A stretch of 64,000 bases of DNA, from NCBI GenBank assembly GCA_945910005.1, contig OX246745.1:43604251-43668250 (forward strand). Reading direction: 5' to 3'. The DNA is from Isoperla grammatica. Lineage: Eukaryota; Arthropoda; Insecta; Plecoptera; Perlodidae. The notes under the pieces are model-generated. The model saw nothing but the letters and a program-made list of their open reading frames with translations. It did not search any database and was not told the DNA's origin. Each line of letters opens with the position of its first letter. Position 1 is the first letter of the stretch. The position numbers and the translations under genes were made by a program. Below, piece by piece: positions 32,333 through 43,620 of this stretch.

Positions 32333-32522
32333 AGGCCCATTCACAATCAGTTTTAAGGCGTAAGGTCTAAGGCGTAAGGCGTATGGTTTATGGAGTGCAA
32401 GATGCCTTGCAGTGGTTGGCTCGTCGTGAGGCTCGAGTCGTAAGAATTGAGATTTCGGTAATTCACTATGCCTTAAACTAAACCTTAAACCATACACCTT
32501 AAAACTGATTGTGAATGGGCCT
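32333..32522. mobile_element. 190-bp MITE, PIF/Harbinger-like
   Basis: Inverted termini AGGCCCATTCACAATCAGTT and its complement, flanked by TAA (32330-32332 and 32523-32525). The interior has repeated AAGGCGTAAGG units. GGCCCATTCACA termini with TWA duplications are known for Harbinger MITEs. Confidence 0.88.
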
Positions 32523-32658
32523 TAACATAACTGACAAGAATGAATTAAACAACAGTAATGTTTTCTAAAGAGTCATTTTAATCCACAAAGTACCTGATCA
32601 ATGTATTTCAATGATAACTTACATAGATAGTATAATTTCCCTAGTTATGGCTTGTGAG

Positions 32659-33425
32659 TAGGGTTACTATATGTCCCAGATTTTCCGGGACTGTACAGGA
32701 TTTCTGGGTACTGCCCGGCATCCCGAAAATAGTTTTCGGGACGTCTAAATGTCCCGGAATTAAGTTGTGTTAAAATGCAAGAAATCTGGTTCAAATGCTG
32801 CTTGAAATGTATACTTAATATTTTATTTATTTTAGGATTTACTTATATTCTTTGGTATTCAACTCTCAATTTTATAGTCTGTGTTGCATATTATTATGTA
32901 CACATTCTTTAGTAATCTGTTTGAGTTTTGTGTTTGGTACATACACAGTATAAAGTAGCAAAATTTTGATAAAAAATGAAAATAATACAATTAACAGAAA
33001 ATAAAGCTAGAAAAATGAATGAAGTTTTACTGTCAATTTACACAGTGCTTGTTGTTGAAATCAAAATGATGACTGTGAAAGTTATATTAGTTTCTTCAGA
33101 AAGTTAAACTTATTTTGCTAAATAACCAGTTGAGTTCTGTGTTTATTTGCAAGAGAATGTTATGTCCGGAGTAGTGAAACAACAAAACGGCAAACACATC
33201 ATATTCAAGACAGATTTATGTACCAGTTTAATTTATATCATCACATCAATTTTATGCCCGCATTCATAGTCGATTGGAAATCCATGTTTGCTACTCCTTT
33301 TTTTATTATCTTATGTACCATACGGTACTGTACTGTGGTGCTCATGTACCCTACAAGTGACAATAATTATTATTATATGTTTTTAATTTGGCCCGGATTG
33401 CTGTTTCCGAAATATAGTAACCCTA
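32659..33425. mobile_element. hAT-type MITE, 767 bp
   Basis: Ends TAGGGTTACTATATGTCCC and the complement-like TATAGTAACCCTA, with perfect 8-bp flanks CTTGTGAG (32651-32658 and 33426-33433). Subterminal GTCCCG/CGGGAC repeats. No transposase frame. Confidence 0.92.
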
Positions 33426-33433
33426 CTTGTGAG

Positions 33434-33718
33434 CCCCCTATAATCTAAGCCAGTAAATACACTGCAGTCACTTATATCGGCTGTCCGTTTGTATACAGAA
33501 AAACTGTTCAAATGCTTTAAATTGACACCCAAGCCAGAAATTAATGTCGATAAGAATGCATCACGTTAGAGAATAAATCAGGCGTGTACCAGAATACAGC
33601 TACTAACTTTGCTAGGTTAGCGAAGCGTTCTTATGTCACGCAGTCAAGCAGCTAAGTTTGCTAAGTTCCAGCAAATAGTTCTAGTAACCAGTATTCCAGC
33701 ACTGCTGAGCTAGCTATT
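33434..33718. other. No gene recognised
   Basis: Sequence next to the foldback arrays, with several GCTA/CTAGC-rich short repeats that may belong to the outer end of that element. Confidence 0.3.
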
Positions 33719-35976
33719 CTACTCTGCGTGCCAACCTAAGAAACACCCTGCCAATCACTACTCTGCATGCCAACCTAAGAAGCACCCTGCCAATCACTAC
33801 TCTGCGTGCCAACCTAAGAAACACCCTGCCAATCACTACTCTCCGTGCCAACCTAAGAAGCACCCTGCCAATCACTACTCTACGTGCCAACCTAAGAAAC
33901 ACCCTGCCAATCACTACTCTCCGTGCCAACCTAAGAAGCACCCTGCCAATCACTACTCTGCGTGCCAACCTAAGAAGCACCCTGCCAATCACTACTCTGC
34001 GTGCTAACCTAAGAAACACCCTGCCAATCACTACTCTGCGTGCCAACCTAAGAAACACCCTGCCAATCACTACTCTGCATGCCAACCTAAGAAGCACCCT
34101 GCCAATCACCACTCTGCATGCCAACCTAAGAAGCACCCTGCCAATCACTACTCTGCGTGCCAACCTAAGAAGCACCCTGCCAATCACTCCTCTGCGTGCC
34201 AACCTAAGAAACACCCTGCCAATCACTCCTCTGCGTGCCAACCTAAGAAGCACCCTGCCAATCACCACTCTGCGTGCCAACCTAAGAAGCACCCTGCCAA
34301 TCACTACTCTGAGTGCCAACCTAAGAAACACCCTGCCAATCACTACTCTGCGTGCCAACCTAAGAAACACCCTGCCAATCACTACTCTGCATGCCAACCT
34401 AAGAAGCACCCTGCCAATCACTACTCTGCGTGCCAACCTAAGAAGCACCCTGCCAATCACTACTCTGCGTGCCAACCTAAGAAGCACCCTGCCAATCACC
34501 ACTCTGCGTGCCAACCTAAGAAGCACCCTGCCAATCACCACTCTGCGTGCCAACCTAAGAAACACCCTGCCAATCACCACTCTGCGTGCCAACCTAAGAA
34601 GCACCCTGTCAATCACTAAGTTTACTCTGCGTGCCAACCTAAGAAACACCCTGCCAATCACTACTCTGCGTGCCAACCTAAGAAGCACCCTGCCAATCAT
34701 TACTCTGCGTGCCAACCTAAGAAGCACCCTGTCAATCACTAAGTTTACTCTGCGTGCCAACCTAAGAAGCACCCTGCCAATCACTACTCTCCGTGCCAAC
34801 CTAAGAAGCACCCTGCCAATCACTACTCTGCGTGCCAACCCTAGAAACACCCTGCCAATCACCACTCTGCGTGCCAACCTAAGAAGCACCCTGCCAATCA
34901 CCACTCTGCGTGCCAACCTAAGAAGCACCCTGTCAATCACTAAGTTTACTCTGCGTGCCAACCTAAGAAACACCCTGCCAATCACTACTCTGCGTGCCAA
35001 CCTAAGAAGCACCCTGCCAATCACTACTCTGCGTGCCAACCTAAGAAGCACTCTGTCAATCACTAAGTTTACTCTGCGTGCCAACCTAAGAAACACCCTG
35101 CCAATCACTACTCTCCGTGCCAACCTAAGAAGCACCCTGCCAATCACTACTCTGCATGCCAACCTAAGAAGCACCCTGCCAATCACTACTCTCCGTGCCA
35201 ACCTAAGAAGCACCCTGCCAATCACTACTCTGCGTGCCAACCTAAGAAACACCCTGCCAATCACTACTCTGCATGCCAACCTAAGAAGCACCCTGCCAAT
35301 CACTACTCTGCGTGCCAACCTAAGAAACACCCTGCCAATCACTACTCTGCATGCCAACCTAAGAAGCACCCTGCCAATCACTACTCTGCGTGCCAACCTA
35401 AGAAGCACCCTGCCAATCACTACTCTGCGTGCCAACCTAAGAAACACCCTGCCAATCACTACTCTGCGTGCCAACCTAAGAAACACCCTGCCAATCACCA
35501 CTCTGCGTGCCAACCTAAGAAGCACCCTGCCAATCACCACTCTGCGTGCCAACCTAAGAAGCACCCTGTCAATCACTAAGTTTACTCTGCGTGCCAACCT
35601 AAGAAACACCCTGCCAATCACTACTCTGCGTGCCAACCTAAGAAGCACCCTGCCAATCACCACTCTGCGTGCCAACCTAAGAAGCACCCTGCCAATCATT
35701 ACTCTGCGTGCCAACCTAAGAAGCACCCTGCCAATCACTACTCTGCATGCCAACCTAAGAAGCACCCTGCCAATCACCACTCTGCGTGCCAACCTAAGAA
35801 GCACCCTGTCAATCACTAAGTTTACTCTGCGTGCCAACCTAAGAAACACCCTGCCAATCACTACTCTGCGTGCCAACCTAAGAAGCACCCTGCCAATCAC
35901 TACTCTGCGTGCCAACCTAAGAAGCACCCTGTCAATCACTACTCTGCGTGCCAACCTAAGAAACACCCTGCCAATC
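33719..35976 (-). repeat. 39-bp minisatellite, left arm
   Basis: Unit ACTCTGCGTGCCAACCTAAG plus AAACACCCTGCCAATCACT, with recurrent variants (GAAAC/GAAGC, GCGTG/GCATG/CCGTG, CACTA/CACCA). Some units carry a 6-bp insertion (CACTAAGTTTACTC). Both lengths are multiples of three, so a 757-codon frame stays open on the minus strand (VIGRVLLRLARRV units); I treat it as a by-product. Confidence 0.97.
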
Positions 35977-36238
35977 GCTAGCCTCAAAGGGAGGCGATGG
36001 TATTGTGGAGATCATAAAAGACAATCATCCCCATTATTTAGCGAAGCACTCACCTTCTCGGCCGGTACCGACAGCTATAAACTGCACGGACCTTTGGAGC
36101 AACGGAAATACGACAACCACCAGGGGAAGGTCCCCTTTTTGTAACTGTGTCCACCCCGTTGACTGCCGCTCGAGATTTTAGACAAGATTGACATTTACAG
36201 CTGTCAACAAAGGAGGTGACGGCTGTCTCTCTTTGTGT
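35977..36238. other. Spacer of the foldback-like element
   Basis: 262 bp of complex sequence (GGAGGCGATGGTATTGTGGA, TCTCGGCCGGTACCGACAGC), GC-moderate, no supported gene. Confidence 0.5.
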
Positions 36239-36749
36239 GTAGTGATTGGCAGGGTGCTTCTTAGGTTGGCACGCAGAGTAGTGATTGGCAGGGTGCTTCT
36301 TAGGTTGGCACGCAGAGTAGTGATTGGCAGGGTGTTTCTTAGGTTGGCACGCAGAGTAGTGATTGGCAGGGTGCTTCTTAGGTTGGCATGCAGAGTAGTG
36401 ATTGGCAGGGTGCTTCTTAGGTTGGCACGCAGAGTAGTGATTGGCAGGGTGCTTCTTAGGTTGGCACGCAGAGTAGTGATTGGCAGGGTGCTTCTTAGGT
36501 TGGCACGCAGAGTAGTGATTGGCAGGGTGCTTCTTAGGTTGGCACGCAGAGTAGTGATTGGCAGGGTGCTTCTTAGGTTGGCACGCAGAGTAGTGATTGG
36601 CAGGGTGCTTCTTAGGTTGGCATGCAGAGTAGTGATTGGCAGGGTGCTTCTTAGGTTGGCACGCAGAGTAGTGATTGGCAGGGTGCTTCTTAGGTTGGCA
36701 CGCAGAGTAGTGATTGGCAGGGTGCTTCTTAGGTTGGCACGCAGAGTAG
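36239..36749 (+). repeat. 39-bp minisatellite, right (inverted) arm
   Basis: About 13 units of the complement of the left-arm repeat (GTGATTGGCAGGGTGCTTCT...), much more uniform than the left arm: mostly one version with GCTTC and GCACG. Confidence 0.97.
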
Positions 36750-37424
36750 CGAGGAAAAAGACGGCTAGCACACGGCAGAAAGGGTGCCTAGTTGGATTGT
36801 TGAATGTAATATGTTGATTTGGATATAGATATTAAAGTCAACCGGGAGACTGAGCAAAATCCTCCAATGCCAGACACAGTTTATTGCAAGCTCACATAGA
36901 GAAGAGTGAGAGTGACTGTATAAACCAGGAGAGAGAGAGAGAGACAGTACTGCACACAACACTTCAGGCCTACAATCCTAACCCAATGTGACGACATGAT
37001 TTAGGAAGGGCCATTATACGTATGCCCGCAGCCCTATCATTTTAAAGCGCTGTCTATTCTAATGAATTGGAAATGGTGCTATTTAGAAGAACCATTGTAG
37101 TTTGGAATGCACCTATTTTGCATTCCAAAATAATTGCCAATCGTATCTAGCATCTAGCACAACATCATTTTCCGCTAATCCAGCAAAGCTAGTAGCTGGA
37201 TTTTAGTCTGCAACTATCTGGTTTAAGGTTAGTAACCCTGATTGTGATCATTGCAGTGTTTTGTGGACTTGGTTACATCCTCTTGCCTATTATGATGGCA
37301 TTCAGGTACTTACTAGAAATGTCTATCCACATCAGAGACCCATTCTAACAGATAGCTGATAGATAGGCCTTTACATCATTCATACAGTAGTTACTAATGG
37401 TAACGGTATAAGCTGACACGTAAA
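36750..37424. other. No gene recognised
   Basis: A short (GA)n stretch at about 36931-36943. Remaining sequence is AT-rich without a supported frame. Confidence 0.35.
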
Positions 37425-37921
37425 CAGTGTTGGAAAGTAGTGCGCTAAAAGTAGCGCGCTACCGGTAGCATGCTGCTTTTCTTCAGTAGCGGGATGGTAG
37501 CGCGCTACTTTAAAAAACGTGGTAGCGTAGCGAGTAGCATGCTACATTTTTCAAGTAGCGTCAGCGGAAATTGACGCTACTTTATTTTCCTTCAATTGTT
37601 TTCAATACACGCATGACTAACCACCACTTAACACTATAAACACAACACACCCACCCCTAACTTGACATGGTCATATCTTTGAGGGTCAGTGGTTGATGAG
37701 TATTAGAATAGTGTGATACTCCCAGAAACCTGAAACCATGATGTTTACTTTGTTTGTACTTTTGCGTGATAAGTCATACTATAGTTGTTTTCGAAAAGTA
37801 GCGCAAAAAGTAGCGTGCTACTTTTTTTTTAAAGTAGCGTGATCGGTAGCGCGCTACTTTTTAAGTGGAAGTAGCGATAGCGTTAGCATGCTACTTTAAA
37901 CCAGTAGCGTTTACAACACTG
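37425..37921. mobile_element. hAT-type MITE with GTAGCGCGCTAC subrepeats
   Basis: Ends CAGTGTTGGAAAGTAG and CAACACTG, perfect 8-bp flanks CACGTAAA (37417-37424 and 37922-37929). Both ends are packed with AGTAGCGCGCTACT palindromes, likely transposase sites. Confidence 0.93.
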
Positions 37922-38097
37922 CACGTAAACAATACAATACAATACAATTTATAAACACAGTACATATCAGAGGAGTCTTAGCTCTAGGTACATCATTGTC
38001 TTGAATAGTTCAGAATGTTTGTATTCTTCAACCATCATGTGAGGTCTAAGAGTCATTTAAAGCATTCCTGACCCATAGGTAAATATCGAATACATAT

Positions 38098-38436
38098 TCA
38101 AGCTTTCTCATACAGGTACTTGGATGAAACTCCAGTAATTTCTTGGTTGGAAGGGAGCAGCTTATTATATTTCGTTGTTTTTATCACAGAGTATTGCTTA
38201 GTATGGATGACCTGGATGTCATTAGATGTATCGGGCAATGATAGGATGGGCCGTATGGCTATCCCACATGACACAGTACACAGACTGGGAGTTTGAACAT
38301 CAGTCAGGATATTAAACTCTTTTACAGGACCAAACAAAGAATTGGTATCTTGCTGCAATGGAAACAAATGTAAGCTGCCTGCACACACACTCGTCGTTTC
38401 GTCGTATCTGCACACTATGGTTAAAGAACAATTCAA
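38098..38436 (-). CDS. Unrecognised 112-codon frame beside a MITE
   Basis: An open frame starting MNCSLTIVCRYDETTSVCAG and holding GSLHLFPLQQDTNSLFGPVK. It begins inside the target duplication of the hAT MITE at 38439, so any longer original frame was cut there. No family is recognised and it may be chance. Confidence 0.15.
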   Translation of the reverse strand: MNCSLTIVCRYDETTSVCAGSLHLFPLQQDTNSLFGPVKEFNILTDVQTPSLCTVSCGIAIRPILSLPDTSNDIQVIHTKQYSVIKTTKYNKLLPSNQEITGVSSKYLYEKA

Positions 38437-38438
38437 GA

Positions 38439-38698
38439 TAAGAATGAATTCCGGAAACTGGTTCTAAACCGGTTCCATTGTTTTACCCAATGAGTCAGTC
38501 CCACGATCCAGCAGTCAATATTTACCTCCGGGCAGCAGAGCTTACGTGTTTTCAAGGACGCAAGGCCGGCATTGTTTAAACTTCAAAAGGAAGTTGATAC
38601 TCTTCTTTTTATTTTTGTATGGCAAATAATGGGTTTTATGACTTAAAAAAATATGAAACAACCGGTTCCGAACCGAATCCTACCCGAAGTCATTCCTA
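38439..38698. mobile_element. hAT-type MITE, 260 bp
   Basis: Ends TAAGAATGAATTCCGG and the complement-like GAAGTCATTCCTA, flanked by perfect 8-bp ATTCAAGA (38431-38438 and 38699-38706). AACCGGTTCC-type subterminal repeats at both ends. Confidence 0.85.
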
Positions 38699-38706
38699 AT
38701 TCAAGA

Positions 38707-40807
38707 CAATGTAAAAGTGGGCCTTAATGCGTTATCTGTCGACACTTGAAGCTACACGGCAAGACAGAGTGTTAGATTGGCCATCTCCAACCCAAGAACT
38801 CAACAAGTCAATGGATCTAGTATTGTCTTCATCATTTGTACACTATATTATGGAAAAGTGTTTCGATGTACTTTGACAAAAAGATTGATTCTCAGCTATT
38901 AAAAATTGTTTTAAAATACTTGAGTGTATTCCTGATATAATTAAAATTACATGAAAGTATTGTACTCTGGTAATGGGGTGTTAACTCCCAAGTTGGAGTT
39001 AAGTGGTGCAACGTTCATTCACAATAATCATACACCACGATTATTGTACGATAACAAACAAGTTCGTACTGTCGAGATAAATAGTCCTGCGTCGACTTTC
39101 ATTTCAATGCCAATTTATCCTATACCATTACTACCGCGCTGTGATTTAGCCACTGGAGTATCGTGCCCGGTTATCTACCATAGAACAGACACATACATCT
39201 TTTAATACTGCTGGTGCTGCTTCCTATGCAATGAACCTATGCAATGCAATTTGTGATTTAGTAAGCAAAAATAACTATATACATACCGGTTCTATAATTA
39301 TTGCAATTTGAAAAAGACATTTGATAGCAAATTAGATAATATCACATATAATCAACATTCATACCATACCTACACATACTTTCTGATAGTGACTTAAGAT
39401 CTAGAACAAGTTTAATTACAGAAAAAATGTAGCCTACGATAAACAAATTACGAATAAGTTTTCCGAATAAGTTACAATGTTTATATATATTATAGTACTA
39501 CAACAAACAAGTTGATACCAACAAATGCTCAACAATAAAAAGCAGTAAAAACACATTTCAATACAAATGTTGTAATGGAGGCCCTCCTTCAAATGTGGAC
39601 CCTGATCAAATCTGTTTACTAACTCCATCGCACGTGACTGCTCAAGTAGGGGTTGACGGGTCTGGTTGGTTAGGCAATTAACAGACAATTTCAACAATTT
39701 GGTATTTTATTTATTTTCAATCTGAAAATTATGGCAATCTGCCAATAAGTGAGCGACTTCAAAACTATTGCATTTTTCAAAGGTTTGTTGTTTTCAAATT
39801 ATAAATCCTAACAAATTTAGAATTCATGACAAAATATTACATCCATCAATAAGTTAGTTCTATTTTTTTATATTCTGGATGATGTAAAGGCATTTTTCTG
39901 ATTCAAATTAAGATTATTTTTTTATTCAATCCAAGCCATAGGTCTAGTTTGAAAATCTTAAATATTCCTTCACACCTGTTTTACGAATAGTGCGATATAA
40001 TGTTTGAGTAACGTCGTCAAACTTTATTTGTTTCACATACACTTGTCGTCAACTTTAGGCTTTCATGTTAAACACTAGACTGTTTCTAGGTTTTATCTTC
40101 TGCAGCAAAGAGTAAATGTCGGCACTCCATTGCTAACACAATAGGTCTTTGAGAGCACTGTTACTTGCTTTCAGCTGTCATGCCAACAGAGTTTAGATAA
40201 CAAAATTGCCATTTATATTCAAAGAATTTTTTACCATTGAGCAATGGGAAAGCTCTTATAAGCTGAAGCCAAGCTGCAAGTGCAGGTCATGCAATCATCA
40301 TGCATTTATACCCCACTGCCAAAAGATTCACAAGATTCGTGACATTAAACGCCCACTAAACCCAAACGTACACGTCGAATGCTTTTGCGTAAGTCGAATG
40401 ACGCTTTTTCTCGTTATGTTCGGCTCACTGCGACAACACCGTTTCAAATAACAAATCGTAATTTGTTTGTAGGTACAACTAAAATCTGTTTCCATCATAT
40501 GAAAGATGACAGTTTGATACAGAATTTGGTACAAAATTCGATTATCGTATTACAATTAATTTGGTTGTTTGAAGTCTAATGCGTGGTCGTTAGCGGGCGG
40601 GCGATTACAAGGTTTTGTTTCCATCATCAAAACCTTGCATTGTTTAGTTTACGTGAGTGTTAATACATACATCTTATACCTAGGCTTAGGAATTATGATT
40701 TCAATATGCTGAATAGTTTTGATGACTCACACTTATCTTAATCCTCAAACAAGATTTGCTTTGGTGGAGGGAATCTTCTGGTTGCAAGCTTGCCAGCTAT
40801 GTATGTA
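38707..40807. other. 2.1 kb without a recognised gene
   Basis: AT-rich sequence. Small frames at 38951-39205 and 40206-40451 (plus strand) have no known motif. No MITE ends were found. Confidence 0.35.
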
Positions 40808-41651
40808 CAGTAGTCCCCGGAAAATTCGAACTCGCTTACTTCGAAAACTCATGTAGATTGAAGAGGTTTCCATGTGCCAGAAAAACTACATGTTATTTTC
40901 ATCTGTTAATTCGAAATTCAGCTATTTCGTAATTTGAAGTGAATTTCAGAACGAAGGTACTGACATTCTTTCATTTGAAGTCGTTTATTTCGAAATAAAT
41001 GACGGTGACTGTAGTGCAGCTTGAGCCATTTCCCGGTAATTCCAGTTTTTGTAAACAACGCAACGACAATAGCGAGCGGTCGCCCCGAGATGCGTTGCCT
41101 GTCTGCCACATTCCACCCCCCCTCCCCCTCCCCAATCCTAATAGCTGTTGCCGACCGACCACAGATGGGCAGCCTCGAAGCAAGTCGGCCGGACGGACGC
41201 CTGCGCATGCGCTGGCATTGACTCATCACTTGTTGTTGTTCGAGTGAGCTGGTAGCACGTGTGGTCGAGTGTGTTGTTTGGAGCATATCAGTGTATCAAG
41301 TGTGTGATAGTGAACATCGAACTGTGTGAAAAATGTCGGCAACCAAACGAAAGTACAACGAGACTACAATATCAAGTATTACAATATACAATATCGAGTA
41401 TTTCAGTCGCGCCCGTGTTGCGAATATACCCTTGACTGGTGTAATTTTAAAACAACAAGCGGACATGATCGCGCTCAAATTAAAGATCGATGGGTTTCAA
41501 TGTTCAAGTGGGTGGTTATGGCGTTTCCAGCGGCGATACAACATAGGTTCTTTGGCGATATGCGGCGAGGAAATTTATATATTTCGAATTTTTATATTTC
41601 GAAGTTGGTATTTTGAGGGCCCCTGAATTTCGAATTAAAGGGGGACTACTG
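40808..41651 (+). mobile_element. Tigger/pogo element, internally deleted, 844 bp
   Basis: Starts CAGTAGTCCCCGGAAAATTC and ends TTAAAGGGGGACTACTG, flanked by TA on both sides. Repeated ATTCGAA/TTTCGAA motifs near both ends. It keeps the 5' part of a transposase gene (41333-41626) and has lost the catalytic part. Confidence 0.88.
41333..41626 (+). pseudogene. Tigger transposase remnant with CENP-B-type DNA-binding region
   Basis: Starts MSATKRKYNETTIS, then ARVANIPLTGVILKQQADMI and ALKLKIDGFQCSSGWLWRFQ, matching the CENPB-type helix-turn-helix (IPV-x-G-x-ILKxKA...F-x-C-S-x-GWLWRFKxRH). After RRYNIGSLAICGEE the frame runs into the element 3' end. The DDE catalytic domain is missing. The N-terminal part is damaged near SSITIYNIEY. 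Confidence 0.75.
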
Positions 41652-41724
41652 TATATAAGACTCATGGACACATGGAGGCCAAATTGCCTGAGATATTTAT
41701 TTATCAATTATATATTATACTTGA

Positions 41725-41839
41725 CCAAGACTACCTTACACAGGCGAGGCACTCGTAGCCAACCGGCGAATCGCCCGAGACAATCCCGCGCAAATATCGA
41801 TCGCTAATTGGCTACGAGCCCCTCGCTAGGTAGTCTTGG
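41725..41839. mobile_element. 115-bp hairpin MITE
   Basis: CCAAGACTACCTTACACAGG at the left pairs with the right end CTAGGTAGTCTTGG, and ACTCGTAGCCAA pairs with TTGGCTACGAG, leaving a short loop. No convincing target duplication. It could also be a structured RNA locus; I prefer a MITE. Confidence 0.55.
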
Positions 41840-42904
41840 GACGACTACATCTATATTTGTATTGTGGTATTAAAACTAAAACCCATTATGTACACATTTA
41901 TCAAAAGCCAATGAAATTCTCTACATAACAATTGAGCCTACTATATGTATATTATGCTCCTAGTCACTCGCACATGAGTGGTAAACAATGAGCTAGTTTT
42001 TGGTTCACCCTATTTTTAAACAAATAAAACAAATAACAATGGTAAGTTTCATAGAAAGGCGGCAGTACCACCACGCAGCTGTAGCAGACAAAGGTCGGTC
42101 GTACACGATTACCGTATTGGCTCGGATATAGCGTGGCCGCAATACGGCTCGTTTGGACTCCGGTCTTGTTTTCACATGAGATCCTCCAAACCAATCTGGC
42201 AGTCAACATTCATCTTTGGTGGAAGCAACTCGACTAACACAAATTGGGGCGTGGGCTGTAGCTAATGAAAGGACGCTTGGAGGAGCTTGAAAAGCGTAGT
42301 GAAGGATGCCCATTATCTTGTGATAACATGACATTCTAGGCCATTTAGGTGGCAAAACAATCACACATTTTTCTTTGTAAGGTTAAAAACAAGGATAGAT
42401 GGATCGTGTTATAGCTCATGACTGCTATCTTCGGGCCAATATGGTTTTCACTTCACTTTATGTCTACCTTAATCTGATTTACAAGGAAGGACATTACTTA
42501 TTATTTGTAAATACTTCCTATCTTAGTTTGTCTCTACTGTCAACTCCAGAAACCAACCCATTGGGTTTATCTAAACCACTGTCTAATTACAATTATAGCA
42601 AATATATAAACAAAATTTTATCACATTATACTTGTATATAAAAAAAAAAATAAAAAAAAAACTGCTGCCATCTTTGGATGTAACAAGAAACTGCTGCCAT
42701 ATTTCCAACAGCCACTGCACAGATAGACATGTCAGTGTAAATCCAGCAACGATGGGGTCCAATCAGCCCTGCATGGATGAGAACGGTGTTCCAATAAATT
42801 CTATTCCTAAAATAAAAAAAACATTTATGAGTTATACATTAAATCAACAAGATAGTAACGTTAGTGACGGGAGACAGATTAGGAACGAGACACACTAGAA
42901 ATTA
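41840..42904. other. No gene recognised
   Basis: Contains CGTATTGGCTCGGATATAGC near 42112 and A-rich runs near 42640. Small frames at 42399-42641 and 42632-42898 have no motif. Confidence 0.35.
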
Positions 42905-43620
42905 CAGTAGTCCCTCGTTAAATCGAACTCGCTTCCTTCAAAATTTCATGTAGATTGAAGAGGCATTTATGTCCCAGAAAAAATACATGTTATTTTCATC
43001 TGTTACGTAATTCCAAATTTGCCTATTTTGTAATCCGAAATGAATTTCAGCATAAGGGTATACTGAAATGCATTCATTTGGATTGTTTATTTCATTTCGA
43101 AACAGCCTGTAGTCGAGCTGTTCCCAGTTGCATAGATTGGTATTTTTCCGTGTATTGCCTCATTAGATGGGTCGACTGGCTTGCTAGCAGGTATCCACGA
43201 GAGTCGGGCCAGGTTATTGGCCGCCGCAAGACGAGCCCCCTCTCAGCCGGCCAATCACGATTGAGGTTACGGAGCGAGGGACGAACTGAACTGTCAACAG
43301 GCGGCTGCTTGCATGTTGCACTTGCCTGCAGCTATTGCGGTCTCGCTTCCACTCACGCGTCCTGCGACTAGAGCTTTCTGTCTCTTTCTCGCTTGCTCGG
43401 CCGGCCGCATGTTTTCACGGCATGCGCTACCCACCTAACAAGTCTACTGCCTGAACACAGATGTGTAATGTAGGTTGCGGGCCAACAGGGGCCATGCATT
43501 TCCTGCCATTACTCGCACCAATGCTACGACGGGACTTTTAGGCTTTGTAGAGGCAATTTTGACCAATTTGGGCTGGGAATCAAGTTTCCAGCACATAAAA
43601 AAACAACAATTATTTTAACG

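Larger units (their letters stand above)
33719..36749. mobile_element. Foldback-like element built of opposed 39-bp repeat arrays
   Basis: A left array of a 39-bp unit (33719-35976) and a right array of the same unit in inverted orientation (36239-36749) surround a 262-bp spacer. Long inverted ends made of tandem subrepeats are the hallmark of foldback transposons. Arms are unequal: about 57 versus 13 units. GCTAGC is found on the outer flanks of both arms and at the inner edge of the left array (35977). No clear target duplication was found, so mobility is inferred. Confidence 0.6.

Noticed and set aside
36188..36817. 209-codon plus-strand and 197-codon minus-strand frames in the inverted array
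   Set aside because: Both strands stay open because the unit is 39 bp; no evidence of expression.
38951..39205. 84-codon plus-strand frame as a gene
   Set aside because: No recognisable motif, no splice or promoter context, surrounded by AT-rich repeat-bearing sequence.
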